From Taeniopygia guttata (taxonomy: Eukaryota; Chordata; Aves; Passeriformes; Estrildidae): a stretch of DNA of 64,000 bases. Positions 25,401-48,929 of the stretch are shown here, piece after piece. Where the stretch lies: the NCBI RefSeq assembly GCF_048771995.1, contig NC_133028.1, positions 1,828,001 through 1,892,000 on the forward strand, written 5' to 3'. Position numbers and translations under genes: made by a program. Positions within the stretch are counted from its first letter, which is position 1. Each line of letters begins with the position of its first letter. Under the pieces are notes generated by a model. It saw only the letters and a list, made by a program, of their open reading frames with translations, was not told the DNA's origin and did no database searches.

Positions 25401-25848
25401 GCCGACGAGCCCTCCATGATCAACCACTGCAGGACCCCCCTGCACCGGCAGAACATGGAGGTACCGCCCAGAAAAACGGGAATATCCCCCCAAATCCTCG
25501 GATTCAGGGCTGCCCAGAATTCCCCAGGAGTTCACGTTTGATGGGGTTTGGGAATACAGTGGGAACATGGAATATTTTTATTCCATGCCCAGATGGTGGG
25601 GAGTTCTGATCCCTGAGATTGGACCACGTTCCTCTCAGGAGTTTCCCGTGTCGAATTTGGGGGTTTTTATGGGACAAATCCCACCTTGGCCGTGGGAGGA
25701 GCTGACTGAACCTGACCCAGTTGTTCCTGGCCCAGGTTTTAGGGGATAATCCTGGAATATCCCTGCAGCACCATCTCTTCTCCCTTCTCCACAGAAATTC
25801 ATGGCCAAGCAGCAGGACAGCGGCGGGGAGGAGCCAAGCTCCAGGTGA
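1293..25848 (+). CDS. ZNF638: ZNF638 (NP220), C-terminal two-thirds, 19 coding exons
   Basis: Nuclear zinc-finger/RRM protein; the mammalian protein binds cytidine-rich DNA, works in splicing-associated speckles and in HUSH/SETDB1-linked silencing of unintegrated DNA. Coding exons: 1293-1439, 2621-2737, 3894-3952, 4055-4101, 4270-4335, 5407-5565, 6196-6236, 7333-7470, 9957-10085, 11897-11938, 13679-13819, 17977-18102, 18256-18305, 19798-21004, 21430-21495, 22438-23302, 23517-23609, 25342-25460, 25795-25848. Phases chain without a break to 1222 codons including TGA at 25846. Diagnostic segments: [103 protein letters not shown]. Human ZNF638 is about 1980 residues, so the N-terminal part lies left of the window. 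MATR3, the relative, lacks the acidic VTVDE repeats. Confidence 0.95.
1440..2066 (+). repeat. Seven tandem copies of the RRM1 exon 3' end plus donor
   Basis: The last ~55 bases of the preceding exon, from GGTGCAGCCCTTCGG through CGCAACCAG, plus the GTACGG donor recur seven times. Copies begin near 1494, 1595, 1704, 1811, 1918 and 2011 after the first junction, with exonic parts ending at 1548, 1649, 1758, 1865, 1972 and 2065 (six copies clearly delimited; the true exon itself makes the array head, and spacing is 93-110 bp). Copies are separated by GGGATTGGGAATG-type spacer and are nearly identical: one has GAG for GGG (near 1717), the last has GTC for GAC (near 2036). Each keeps a full CAG|GTACGG donor. 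Confidence 0.93.
2067..2560 (+). repeat. GGGATT repeats followed by a polypyrimidine tract
   Basis: 2067-2215 is a (GGGATT/GGGAATG)n stretch continuing the spacer of the previous array. 2280-2560 is almost uninterrupted C and T (CCCCTTTT-type units), typical of the acceptor-proximal part of introns in this window. No gene. Confidence 0.85.
2621..2737 (+). CDS. ZNF638: ZNF638 exon: first RRM, C-terminal half
   Basis: 39 codons, phase 0 both sides, acceptor GGCCCCAG, donor CCCCG|GTGGGA. Encodes [20 protein letters not shown] (beta3/RNP1 and helix 2) and [16 protein letters not shown] (beta4). Matches the human ZNF638 AYLEM...EAI segment closely. Confidence 0.92.
2750..3805 (+). repeat. Minisatellite, TTCCTGCTGGGAATGCTGA type
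   Basis: About 1 kb of 18-39 bp units combining TTCCTGCTGGGAA and TGCTGAGAGGGGA/TGCTGACAGGGGG blocks. It starts within about 15 bases of the donor at 2738. Long minus-strand frames here are repeat read-through and change frame repeatedly. 3806-3893 is AT-rich intron. Confidence 0.9.
3894..6236 (+). CDS. ZNF638: ZNF638 linker exons (five small exons)
   Basis: Exons 3894-3952, 4055-4101, 4270-4335, 5407-5565 and 6196-6236 encode the basic then acidic linker between RRM1 and RRM2. The first three give lysine-rich sequence ([52 protein letters not shown]). The fourth gives [18 protein letters not shown] and a [10 protein letters not shown] repeat. The fifth ends [12 protein letters not shown]. 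Phases 2, 1, 1, 1, 0 are consistent throughout. The human protein has a similar K-rich linker; low-complexity sequence makes exact exon edges less certain than in the RRMs. Confidence 0.8.
4340..5400 (+). repeat. Purine-rich tract, GGGAAAATGGGAAAAA type
   Basis: About 1 kb of degenerate 12-30 bp units of GGGAAAAT/GGGGAAAAA on the + strand inside a ZNF638 intron. It starts at the donor (GTGAGGGGGAAAATGGG) at 4336. The same family continues after the next exon at 5620-6130. Pyrimidine read-through frames on the minus strand are not genes. Confidence 0.9.
5620..6130 (+). repeat. Second purine-rich tract of the same type
   Basis: Same GGGAAAATGGGAAAAA-type units as the tract at 4340-5400, now in the intron after the exon at 5407-5565. 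Two consecutive introns therefore carry the same repeat family on the same strand. Confidence 0.88.
6237..7320 (+). repeat. ATCAGGATTTGGGA minisatellite
   Basis: 6237-6460 is GGGAATTTGGG-type sequence. 6460-7320 is a dense array of GATCAGGATTTGGGAC(A/C)GG units with frequent GATCAG hexamer expansion. All three + frames are open for about 300 codons ([12 protein letters not shown]-type), which is expected from the composition and is not coding. Confidence 0.9.
7333..7470 (+). CDS. ZNF638: ZNF638 exon: second RRM, N-terminal half
   Basis: 46 codons, phase 0 on both sides, acceptor CATCCCGCAG, donor AAAAAG|GTAAAA. Encodes [19 protein letters not shown] (RNP2/helix 1) and [19 protein letters not shown] (beta2), matching human ZNF638 VSNLPNKG and PFGGLKD. 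Split at the same RRM position as RRM1. The frame closes in the intron near 7542. Confidence 0.93.
7471..9300 (+). repeat. Ten tandem copies of the RRM2 exon 3' end plus donor
   Basis: The exon segment from GGCCxxGCCCTTC to CACAAAAAG with its donor recurs ten times. Copy starts near 7571, 7760, 7941, 8128, 8326, 8494, 8660, 8857, 9045 and 9241; exonic ends 7625, 7817, 7995, 8182, 8380, 8549, 8714, 8911, 9099 and 9296. Spacing is about 165-200 bp, filled by GGGGATTTTTTGGGGA-type spacer. Donors are GTAAAA, GTACTG or GTACCA; the copy ending at 8714 has GC instead of GT. One copy (7760) has an extra CTG. Substitutions such as CAG for CGG show the copies are diverged, not an assembly echo. Confidence 0.93.
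9301..9956 (+). other. Rest of the RRM2 intron: pyrimidine-rich, then unique
   Basis: 9360-9720 is rich in TTTTCCCATTTTCCC on the + strand. 9720-9956 is T/G-rich intron running to the acceptor GTGTGGCAG. I see no exon or other feature. Confidence 0.7.
9957..10085 (+). CDS. ZNF638: ZNF638 exon: second RRM, C-terminal half
   Basis: 43 codons, phase 0 on both sides. Encodes [20 protein letters not shown] (RNP1/helix 2) then [14 protein letters not shown], close to the human [17 protein letters not shown] and DGNQLSI. Donor GACGAG|GTTTGG is a weak match to consensus. Confidence 0.92.
10086..11650 (+). repeat. GGGGATTGTGGGAATTGGGG minisatellite
   Basis: About 1.55 kb of 12-30 bp G-rich units (GGGGATTGTGGGAATTTGG, with GAGGGAAGTTGGGG variants). 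It starts at the donor itself: the first intron bases GTTTGGGATTGGGGATTTGG are already the repeat. Larger segments recur, for example 10160-10500 against 10730-11000. No gene. Confidence 0.9.
11897..11938 (+). CDS. ZNF638: ZNF638 small exon between RRM2 and RRM3
   Basis: 14 codons, acceptor CCCTAAAG, donor CCCAAG|GTGAGT, encoding [14 protein letters not shown]. Human ZNF638 has the closely similar EEAIFITLVKENDPE at this place. Phase 0 on both sides. Confidence 0.88.
12255..13670 (+). repeat. 1.4-kb polypyrimidine tract
   Basis: Nearly pure C/T on the + strand (TTTTCCCCCTTTTCC-type), with only scattered purines, running right up to the RRM3 exon acceptor CTCCTGCAG at 13678. It is open in all + frames (F/S/P/L read-through) and is not coding. 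It is an extreme version of the polypyrimidine tract expected before an acceptor and a strong candidate for triplex (H-DNA) structure. Confidence 0.93.
13679..13819 (+). CDS. ZNF638: ZNF638 exon: third RRM-like domain, N-terminal half
   Basis: 47 codons, phase 0 on both sides, donor CGCCGCCGG|GTACTG. Encodes [19 protein letters not shown] then [18 protein letters not shown], parallel to human VHLDNLPEDG and LQFGKVDHHVFISNRN. Same phase-0 split before beta3 as RRM1 and RRM2. Confidence 0.93.
13820..16050 (+). repeat. Eleven diverged copies of the RRM3 exon 3' end
   Basis: GAGCTGGAGCTGGTCTGTG recurs near 13914, 14086, 14311, 14501, 14725, 14905, 15134, 15314, 15527, 15738 and 15942, each followed by a degraded copy of the rest of the exon. 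Two forms alternate. Form A keeps GTGGAGCACCACACC and then jumps to CTGAGGGAAAAATC. Form B also keeps CATGCTCAGTAACCGCC and ends CAGTGCCTGAGAG, so the original GGGTACTGCCC donor has become AGTGCC. An A+B pair is about 400-415 bp, giving a dimeric higher-order repeat. The last two copies are shorter and retain CCAGGTACTGCCC. Confidence 0.92.
16060..17976 (+). repeat. T/G-rich, A-rich and GGAATTACC repeats before the RRM3 second half
   Basis: 16060-17035 is T/G-rich (GGGGATTTTTTGGG) intron. 17040-17395 is A-rich (AATCCCAAAAAAACC units), as if the complement had been inserted. 17460-17970 is a degenerate array of 40-65 bp units containing GGAATTACCAGGAATTTTT and CAGGCCAGGTTTAGGAATTC. The acceptor CCCCCAG at 17976 is itself inside the last unit (CAGGCCAGG recurs at about 17536, 17606, 17663 and 17840), so the acceptor region seems to have been amplified too. 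Confidence 0.8.
17977..18102 (+). CDS. ZNF638: ZNF638 exon: third RRM-like domain, C-terminal half
   Basis: 42 codons, phase 0 on both sides. Encodes [20 protein letters not shown] then [12 protein letters not shown]; human has [20 protein letters not shown] and IGDHMLTCSLSP. Donor CCTGAG|GTAAAA. Confidence 0.94.
18103..19797 (+). other. ZNF638: Introns with one small ZNF638 exon (18256-18305)
   Basis: The 50-nt exon 18256-18305 (acceptor TTTTCCAG, donor GGAAG|GTACGG, phase 0 to 2) encodes [16 protein letters not shown]. The surrounding 18306-19797 is ordinary unique intron, lower in GC than the flanks, with no repeat array, ORF or RNA gene I can support. It is the longest apparently unique intron in the gene. 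Confidence 0.7.
19798..21004 (+). CDS. ZNF638: ZNF638 large low-complexity exon
   Basis: 1207 nt, phase 2 to 0, acceptor ACTTTTAG, donor CAG|GTGAGG. Encodes about 400 residues of poorly conserved, A/G/E/K/P-rich, probably disordered sequence with many PxEK and KTPGK-type motifs. The human gene has a long disordered region at the same place (between RRM3 and the acidic repeats), but I cannot align it in detail. One uninterrupted frame with balanced composition and flanking consensus splice sites supports it. An antisense frame across it is a shadow. Confidence 0.88.
21005..22437 (+). other. ZNF638: Introns with a small exon, a CR1 tail and a TTTTATCCA array
   Basis: Exon 21430-21495 (22 codons, [20 protein letters not shown]) lies between TTTTGCAG and GAG|GTAAGG. 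21550-21650 resembles a CR1 LINE 3' tail (GGATGGGATTTAAGG, then TTCCAACCCAAACCA). 22000-22260 is an array of 15-17 bp units of CACTGAATTTTATCCATTG. The rest appears unique. Confidence 0.75.
22438..23302 (+). CDS. ZNF638: ZNF638 acidic VTVDE-repeat exon
   Basis: 865 nt, phase 0 to 1, acceptor ATTCCCAG, donor AAAAG|GTGAGG. Starts [18 protein letters not shown] and contains about eight acidic repeats of the pattern (F/L)VT(V/L)DE(I/V)x[93 protein letters not shown] basic KRKGKS segment sits after the first repeat. This array is the signature of ZNF638/NP220 and is the best-conserved part of the gene here. The exon ends with acidic [11 protein letters not shown]. Confidence 0.96.
23303..23500 (+). 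mobile_element. CR1 LINE 3'-end fragment
   Basis: Beginning a few bases after the donor at 23303, the sequence follows the CR1 tail order: AAGGCCAGCTTGGACGAGGC, TGGTGGAAGATGTCCCTG, CCAACCCAAACCACTCC, then short CCATGATTCTGTT repeats. Only the 3' end is present, as is usual for CR1. Confidence 0.72.
23517..23609 (+). CDS. ZNF638: ZNF638 exon with a tandem (NAGNAG) acceptor
   Basis: 93 nt, phase 1 to 1, encoding [20 protein letters not shown] and onward to PKTQSTPK; donor AAAG|GTAAAT. The acceptor CTCCAGCAGC offers two AGs three bases apart (exon start 23517 or 23520), which would add or drop one codon. The much longer human segment between the acidic repeats and the zinc finger is not found; some of it may be in exons I did not recognise. 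Confidence 0.72.
23980..25130 (+). repeat. 35-bp minisatellite in a ZNF638 intron
   Basis: More than 30 units of about 35 bp, such as TTCCATGGGGTCAGTCCTTC plus AGGAACTGCTCCAAC. Because the unit is not a multiple of three, the same repeat is read in all three frames in turn ([30 protein letters not shown]), showing it is not coding. 23610-23980 and 25131-25341 look unique. Confidence 0.93.
25342..25460 (+). CDS. ZNF638: ZNF638 exon: matrin-type zinc finger
   Basis: 119 nt, phase 1 to 0, acceptor GTATCCACAG, donor ATGGAG|GTACCG. Encodes [19 protein letters not shown] and then [13 protein letters not shown]. The zinc ligands are C-x2-C-x12-H-x5-H, the matrin-3/U1-type spacing. Human ZNF638 has [15 protein letters not shown] at the same place near its C terminus. 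Confidence 0.96.
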
Positions 25849-26070
25849 TGGAGCTTCCCAGGAGCGACACTTCGGGGCCAGTCAGTTCTGTGTGTTTGGA
25901 TTTCCGTTGTCATTTGGGGTCGGGAAGGAGCATCCACGGTGTAAAAAATCGGAGCTGGGAACAGACTCAACCCAAAGCAGGAGAGGGTTGGATTTGCATC
26001 TCCGATCATCCAACGTCGGAGGGACTGTTCAGGTGTCTCCAGAAAATAAAATGTTCTTACTGTATAGTTA
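25795..26070 (+). terminator. ZNF638: ZNF638 last coding exon, 3' UTR and poly(A) signal
   Basis: Last coding exon 25795-25848 encodes [17 protein letters not shown] and TGA; human ends KFMAKQR...SSR. AATAAA at 26045-26050 is followed by a short spacer, giving a roughly 200-nt 3' UTR and cleavage near 26065-26075. The intron 25461-25794 holds no feature I can see. Confidence 0.85.
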
Positions 26071-26109
26071 CCCCAGGGCTTGAGTTTGGGGTGATTCTTT
26101 GGGGTTTGG

Positions 26110-26510
26110 TGACTCTGGATGACACAGGAGATCCAGGGGAGAGTCAAGGGAAGGAGCTGGAGCTCCAGGAGCAGCTGAGGGAGCTGGGAAAGGGGCTCAG
26201 CCTGGAGGAAAAAGGGAATTTCTGCCTGTGCAGAGCTCCCTGGATTCTTGGAGCCAGGAGCTGGGATCTGGTCCCAGGGAACAGGGACAGGAGGAGAGGG
26301 AATGGCCCCGAGCTGTGCCAGGTTGGATATTGGGAAAATTCCTTCCTGGAAAGGGCTGTCCAGCCCTGGCAGGGGTGCAGTCCCCATCCCTGGGGGATTT
26401 ACCAGCCCTGTGCTTGTGGCACTTGGGGACATGGCCAGCGGTGGCTTGGGCAGTGCTGGTCTTGATGGTCTCAGAGGGTTGTTCCCAAACAATTCCATGA
26501 TTCCATGAGT
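26110..26510 (+). mobile_element. CR1 LINE 3' fragment, + orientation
   Basis: GAGCAGCTGAGGGAGCTGGG and GGGGCTCAGCCTGGAGGAAA (26170-26215) match the usual CR1 order. They are followed at 26405-26510 by GTGGCACTTGGGGACATGG, CAGTGCTGGTCTTGATGG and a short ATTCCATG tail. Diverged and probably internally deleted. This supports a bird or reptile genome. 26510-26750 beyond it is unremarkable. Confidence 0.82.
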
Positions 26511-26753
26511 CCCTGCCCTGCACCCAACCTGCCCCCAGCCCCCTCAGTTCCATGGTGACATTCCAAACTTGGGAACCCCCCCCTGGAGCGCTCAACCCCT
26601 CCTGGTGCTCATTAGCAGCCGACAGAGCCGCGGGAATTCAGGAATTCCTTTAATTCCTTTGCCCGGCGCTTGGAGCATCCACTGCCTTTTTGGGGGGCAC
26701 ATGGGAACCATTTCTCCCCATGGACTTCAGCCAGGTGGGTGGGAAGAGGAAAC

Positions 26754-28049
26754 TCAGATTAACTCCCTGGCAATGCTGAATTTCTCTGAGGTGGGATCGG
26801 TGCCGGGCTCCGTGTGGGAAAGGCCCTGGAGGTCAGGATGGGCAGGGCTGGAGGGCGCTGACCCTGGCACCGGTGGTGTGGGCAGGGATGTGCCCCCTGC
26901 TCTGTTGCCTGAGCTCCTGCTCAAAAAAGTCTTTCCCACTGGGACATCTCTTGGTTGATGAAGTCTTCCCATTGGGACAGTTTTGTGTCCCTTGACATTC
27001 CCGTGACACTGCTCTGGGTGTCTCTTGGTGTCCTCTTGGCATGGGTCTTGGTCAGTGAATTCCTCCATTTGGGACATCTCGTGGTTGATTGATTCTTCCA
27101 TTTGGGACATCTCCTGGTGGATTAAATCTTCCCACTGGGACAGAGTTTTGTGTCCGTTGACTTTCCCTTGGTGCCGTTCTTGGTCTCTCTTGGCTTTTCC
27201 TTGGCATGGCTCTTGGTTGATGGATCCTTCAATTTGGAACATCTCATGGTTGATGGATCCTTCAATCTGGGACATCTCATGGTGGATTAAATCTTCCCAC
27301 TGGGACAGAGTTTTGTGTCCGTTGACTTTCCCTTGGTGCCGTTCTTGGTCTCTCTTGGCTTTTCCTTGGCACGGCTCTTGGTTGATGGATCCTTCCATTT
27401 GGGACATCTCATGGTTGATGGATCCTTCAATCTGGGACATCTCGTGGCTGATGGATCCTTCCATTTGGGACATCTCCTGGTGGATTAAGTCTTCCCATTG
27501 GGACAGAGTTTTGTATCCCTTGACATTCCCTTGGCACCATTCCTGGTGTCTCTTGGCTTTTCCTTGGCACGGCTCTTGGTCGATGAAATTTTCCACGTGG
27601 GACATCTCTTGGTTGAAGAGTTCTTCCATTTGGGACATCTCTTGGTTGATTAGATCTTGCCATTGTGACACGGTTTTGTATCCGTTGGCTTCTCCTTGGC
27701 ACTGCTCTTGGTATTTCTTGGATTTCCTTTGGCACCTCTCTTGGGATCTCTTGGGTTCCCCTTGGCGCCGCTCTTGGTTGGTGAATTCCTCCCGTTGGGA
27801 CAGATCCTCGTGTCCGTTGCCTTTCCCTTGGCGCAGCTCCTGGTCTCTCCTGGCTTTCTCCTGGCACAGCTCGTGGTCGATGAACTCCTCCATGTGGGAC
27901 ATCTCCTGGGTGATGAAGTCCAGCCATTGGGACAGATCTTTGTGTCCATGGCTCATCCCTTGGGATGTCTCTGCGTGCCCTCGGGATCCCTGTGGATCTA
28001 TGCCGTGTCCCCCTCGGGGACCGCAGAATTCCCTCTTTTCCTGCTCCAT
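26754..28049 (-). CDS. Candidate ORF of 11-residue (hendecad) repeats, unknown
   Basis: I do not recognise a family. On the minus strand an ATG in good context (GCCATGG, 28049) opens a 431-codon frame. After about 25 residues it consists of 30 consecutive units of exactly 11 residues (26988-27977), for example HQEMSQMEGSI, NQEPCQGKAKR, DQERHQGKVNG, HKTLSQWEDLI. Gln is at position 6 in 27 of the 30 units, and Glu at position 3 is frequent. Hendecads suit a long helix or coiled coil. Units differ from each other by up to half their residues, yet none is shifted by an indel. After the last unit a 2-bp deletion (near 26970) shifts the frame; without it the frame would meet TGA soon after SQWEDFINQEMSQWERLF. 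It may be only a 33-bp minisatellite: the + strand is also open (W-rich), and no splice sites or promoter are evident. Confidence 0.3.
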   Translation of the reverse strand: MEQEKREFCGPRGGHGIDPQGSRGHAETSQGMSHGHKDLSQWLDFITQEMSHMEEFIDHELCQEKARRDQELRQGKGNGHEDLSQREEFTNQERRQGEPKRSQERCQRKSKKYQEQCQGEANGYKTVSQWQDLINQEMSQMEELFNQEMSHVENFIDQEPCQGKAKRHQEWCQGNVKGYKTLSQWEDLIHQEMSQMEGSISHEMSQIEGSINHEMSQMEGSINQEPCQGKAKRDQERHQGKVNGHKTLSQWEDLIHHEMSQIEGSINHEMFQIEGSINQEPCQGKAKRDQERHQGKVNGHKTLSQWEDLIHQEMSQMEESINHEMSQMEEFTDQDPCQEDTKRHPEQCHGNVKGHKTVPMGRLHQPRDVPVGKTFLSRSSGNRAGGTSLPTPPVPGSAPSSPAHPDLQGLSHTEPGTDPTSEKFSIARELI

Positions 28050-28219
28050 GGCCAACACCCCCTGTCCCTCACAGCTCCTGGGAGTTGGGATGTGTCTTCT
28101 CCAGAGGGATCCAGGAGCTGCTCTCCTGGGAATGGACCTGAACCCTTTGGGATCACGCTGGAGTCGGGGTACGGCGCAGCTCCCGCGTCACAACGGGACA
28201 TCCCAGCACCCCAGCAACC

Positions 28220-29030
28220 ACAGGGCCCTCTGGAACCTTCTGGAACCTTCTGGAGCCTTCTGGAACCTTCTGGAACCTTCTGGAGCTGCAGCCCCAGCCG
28301 CACACGATACCAGGGGTGCGCAGGGAGGGTTGTCCCCTCCAGGTGACACTGGAAGGACACTGAGGGCACCCAGAGACACCTGGAGAAGCGGCACCAACCA
28401 CGGGGCCCTCTGGAACCTTCTGGAAACTTCTGGAACCTTCTGGAGCTGCAGCCCCAGCCGCATATGACACCAGGGGTGAGCAGGGAGGGTTGTCCCCTCC
28501 AGGTGACACTGGAAGGACACTGGGGACACCCAGAGACACCTGGAGAAGCGGCACCAACCACGGGGCCCTCTGGAACCTTCTGGAACCTTCTGGAGCTGCA
28601 GCCCCGGCCGCACACGACACCAGGGGTGCGCAGGGAGGGTTGTCCCCTCCAGGTGACACTGGCAGGACACTGGGGGCACCCAGAGACACCTGGAGAAGTG
28701 GCACCAACCACGGGGCCCTCTGGAACCTTCTGGAACCTTCTGGAACCTTCTGGAAACTTCTGGAGCTGCAGCCCCGACCGCATACGACACCAGGGGTGCG
28801 CAGGGAGGGTTGTCCCCTCCAGGTGACACTGGAAGGACACTGGGAGCACCCAGAGACACCTGGAGAAGCGGCACCAACCACGGGGCCCTCTGGAACCTTC
28901 TGGAACCTTCTGGAGCTGCAGCCCTGGCCGCACACGACACCAGGGGTGCGCAGGGAGGGTTGTCCCCTCCAAGTGACACTGGAAGGACACTGGGGACACC
29001 CAGAGACACCTGGAGAAGCGGCACCGTGAG
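28220..29030 (+). repeat. About 150-bp tandem repeats upstream of CPXM1
   Basis: Five copies of a unit of roughly 130-165 bp starting GGGCCCTCTGGAACCTTCTGG, then GAGCTGCAGCCCCAGCCGC, CAGGGTTGTCCCCTCCAGG-like sequence and GACACCTGGAGAAGCGGCAC. Within units the short block GGAACCTTCT varies from two to five copies. Frames on both strands stay open for hundreds of codons but vary with the GGAACCTTCT count and are treated as repeat read-through. Confidence 0.88.
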
Positions 29031-29639
29031 AACGTGCGCGGTTCATCCAGTCTGGGTGAAATCCCAGACTGGCTGGGAGCATCCCTGTGGGAAGGACTCG
29101 GCGACACGGGGACAGGGGACAGGACTGTCCCACTGCCACTCGGTGGCTTTGACCCCTCTCCGCTTGGGAGGTGCGGGGGACCAGAGCGGCTTCCCTGTAG
29201 GATTTCTACCGGGAACAGCCACGGCGCCTTTAAGGCATCTCCAAGCGGGATCTGGCGCTGCACCAGGAAATTCCTGACATCCCGGGAAGTGCTGAGCCAG
29301 CGCGAATCGGGCCCGGGAACGGCGCCAGGAGCGGGGCCGGGAGTTCTGCAAACCTCGAAAGGACAAAACCCATCCCAGCATCCAGCCCTTGGAATCGGGC
29401 AGGGAATGCCCGCTGCCCCTGTGCCAGCCCCGCTGTGCCCGCTGTGCCCGCTCCCAGGGATGGAGCGGTGCGGATCCAAAGGATCCCTGAGCAGTGCGCA
29501 GAGCCAAAGGGGTCTGTCCCCGTCCCTCCTGATCCCGGCAGGGTTCCGGGACACCTCCAGGGGGACACGGATGGCACCGGCGGGAAATCCCAATAAAAGA
29601 CGGGAAAGTCACACCGGGGAAGTTTTTCGGGGTGTGCGA
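29031..29639 (+). other. Intergenic sequence upstream of CPXM1
   Basis: Unique GC-rich sequence without a supported gene, RNA or mobile element. Open frames on both strands pass through it from the flanking repeats and CpG island. Confidence 0.6.
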
Positions 29640-30186
29640 GACCCCGCGCGGGGTGAAGGGAGCGGCGGGACCCAAACCAGCACCCGAACCCGCACCCCGA
29701 GTCCCACCCGGGGCACCCCCGAGGGGTCGGGGCTGGGTACCGCCCCTCGCCGCTGGGTTCGGCCCCGCTCCGCCCGCACCGGCGGCTCCGGGACCTGCCG
29801 GGTCCCCGGGCTCGAGCGGCGACGCCGCCGCTGCGGCGGGAGGAGCCCCCGCAGACCCCCGGGCCGCTCTCCGAGTGGTGGTGGGACAGTGGGGACACTG
29901 CGGGGGGCTGGGGACACGGTGAGAGGACAGTGGGGACACGGTGAGGGGATAGGTCGAGGCCCGCCGGTGAGACCCGGTGTCCCCCGTTGGAGCGGTGCGG
30001 TGACACGGGGAGCGGAACGGGGCCGTGTAACGGGACGGGCACGGCCGGGGGTCCCGGCAGGAGGCGGGCGGGGGTCCCGGGCAGGAAGCGGGCGGGGAGC
30101 GGGCGTGGGGCGGGGAGGGGCCGGGACCGGGACCAGGAGCGGGCAGGGACCGGCAGGAGCGGGCAGGGACCGGCAGGACCGCGGCC
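29640..30186 (+). promoter_or_regulatory. CPXM1: CPXM1 CpG-island promoter and 5' UTR
   Basis: CpG-dense sequence with several GC-box-like motifs (GGGGCGGGGAGGGGCC near 30107) and no TATA box near the start codon. The transcription start is not determinable by eye. A CAGGACCGCGGCC leader directly precedes the ATG at 30187. Confidence 0.6.
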
Positions 30187-47775
<17,589 letters not shown>

Positions 47776-47840
47776 CCGGGGCCGCCCCGGGGCCGCGGGC
47801 TCGGCCGGGGGGCGCGGGGGAACCGGGCGGGACGGCTCCC

Positions 47841-47846
47841 AGTAAA
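47841..47846 (+). terminator. CPXM1: CPXM1 variant poly(A) signal AGTAAA
   Basis: AGTAAA lies 66 bases after the stop codon, followed by GTTCGGGTGCGCTG. No AATAAA is seen in the next few hundred bases, so a very short 3' UTR is likely. 47880-47950 is a short (GGAACGGGA)n run. Confidence 0.6.
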
Positions 47847-47959
47847 GTTCGGGTGCGCTGCCGCTGAGAGTCTGCGGGCCTGGAGCGGCGGAGGGAGCGG
47901 GAACGGGAACGGGATAAGGAACGGGACAAGGAACGGGACCGGGACCGGGACTAGATCCT

Positions 47960-48310
47960 ATCCCGGGATCCCGCGTGGGAACTCGGCGAGGCCACGCCCC
48001 TCACCAGGCCACGCCCATTCGCTGCTGACCAATAGAAATTCCGTACGGGCCGCGCCCCCCCGTTAGGACACGCCCCCATCCGTGCCCACAAATGGCCATT
48101 CACTGTAAGCCACGCCCACAAACCACGCCCCCTTTGGCTGTCGATCAGACTCTGCGGCCACGCCCCCTTCCCCAATGGAACATCTGACCCCGCCCCTCCC
48201 GCATCTCTGGGCTCCTATTGGCTGCTGGCGGCGGGAGGGGCGGGGCGCGGCGGCGGCGGGGGCCAATAGAATGCGAGAGTTAGCGGAGGCGCGAAGGGGG
48301 CGGGGCTGGG
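47960..48310. promoter_or_regulatory. CpG-rich promoter-like region with CCAAT and GC boxes
   Basis: Contains CCAATAG on the + strand (near 48029 and 48263), ATTGGCT (near 48217), GGGGCGGGGC (near 48236) and repeated CCACGCCC motifs. Such opposed CCAAT boxes flanking GC boxes suggest an active, perhaps bidirectional promoter. It could start an upstream leader of the NAT8-like gene, or an unrecognised transcript on the minus strand; I see no minus-strand coding exon. Confidence 0.5.
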
Positions 48311-48920
48311 GGGACATTGAGGGGATACTGAGGGGACAATGAGGGACATTGGGGGACAATGAGGGGACATTGAGGGGCACTGATGGACAATGAGGGGACA
48401 TTGGGGGACATTGAGGGGACAATGAGGGGACACTGGGGAGACACTGAGGGAACACTGAGGGGACAATGAGGGGACACTGGGGGACACTAAGGGGACATTG
48501 AGGGGACGTTTAAGTGACACTGAGAGGACATTGAGGGGACATTTAAGTGACATTTAGGGGACACTGAGGTGACATTTAGAGGACATTGAGGGACACTGGG
48601 AGACAGTGAGGGGATACTGTGGTGACATTTAGGGGACACTGAGGTGACACTGAGGGGACACGGGGGGGGGGGGGAACATTTAGTGGACACTGAGGGGACA
48701 ATGAGGGGACACTGGGGAGACACTGAGGGACATTGAGGGGACATTTAAGTGACATTTAGGGGACACTGAGGTGACATTTAGAGGACACTGGGGGACAGTG
48801 AGGGGACACTGTGGTGACATTTAGGGGACACTGAGGTGACATTTAGGGGACAATGAGGGGACACTGAGGGACAATGAGGGGACACTGAGGTGACATCGAG
48901 GGGACACTGAGGGGACATTC
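48305..48920 (+). repeat. GGGGACATTGAGGGGACACTG minisatellite
   Basis: About 600 bp of 12-18 bp units (GAGGGGACATT, GAGGGGACACT, TAAGTGACATTTAGG). A block of about 130 bp is duplicated (48480-48640 against 48730-48870). Not coding. Confidence 0.92.
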
Positions 48921-48929
48921 AGAACCCCC

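Noticed and set aside
27025-28467. Plus-strand 480-codon W-rich frame across the 33-bp array
   Set aside because: Complement of the hendecad array; tryptophan-rich, unlike a natural protein, and continues into an unrelated 150-bp repeat.
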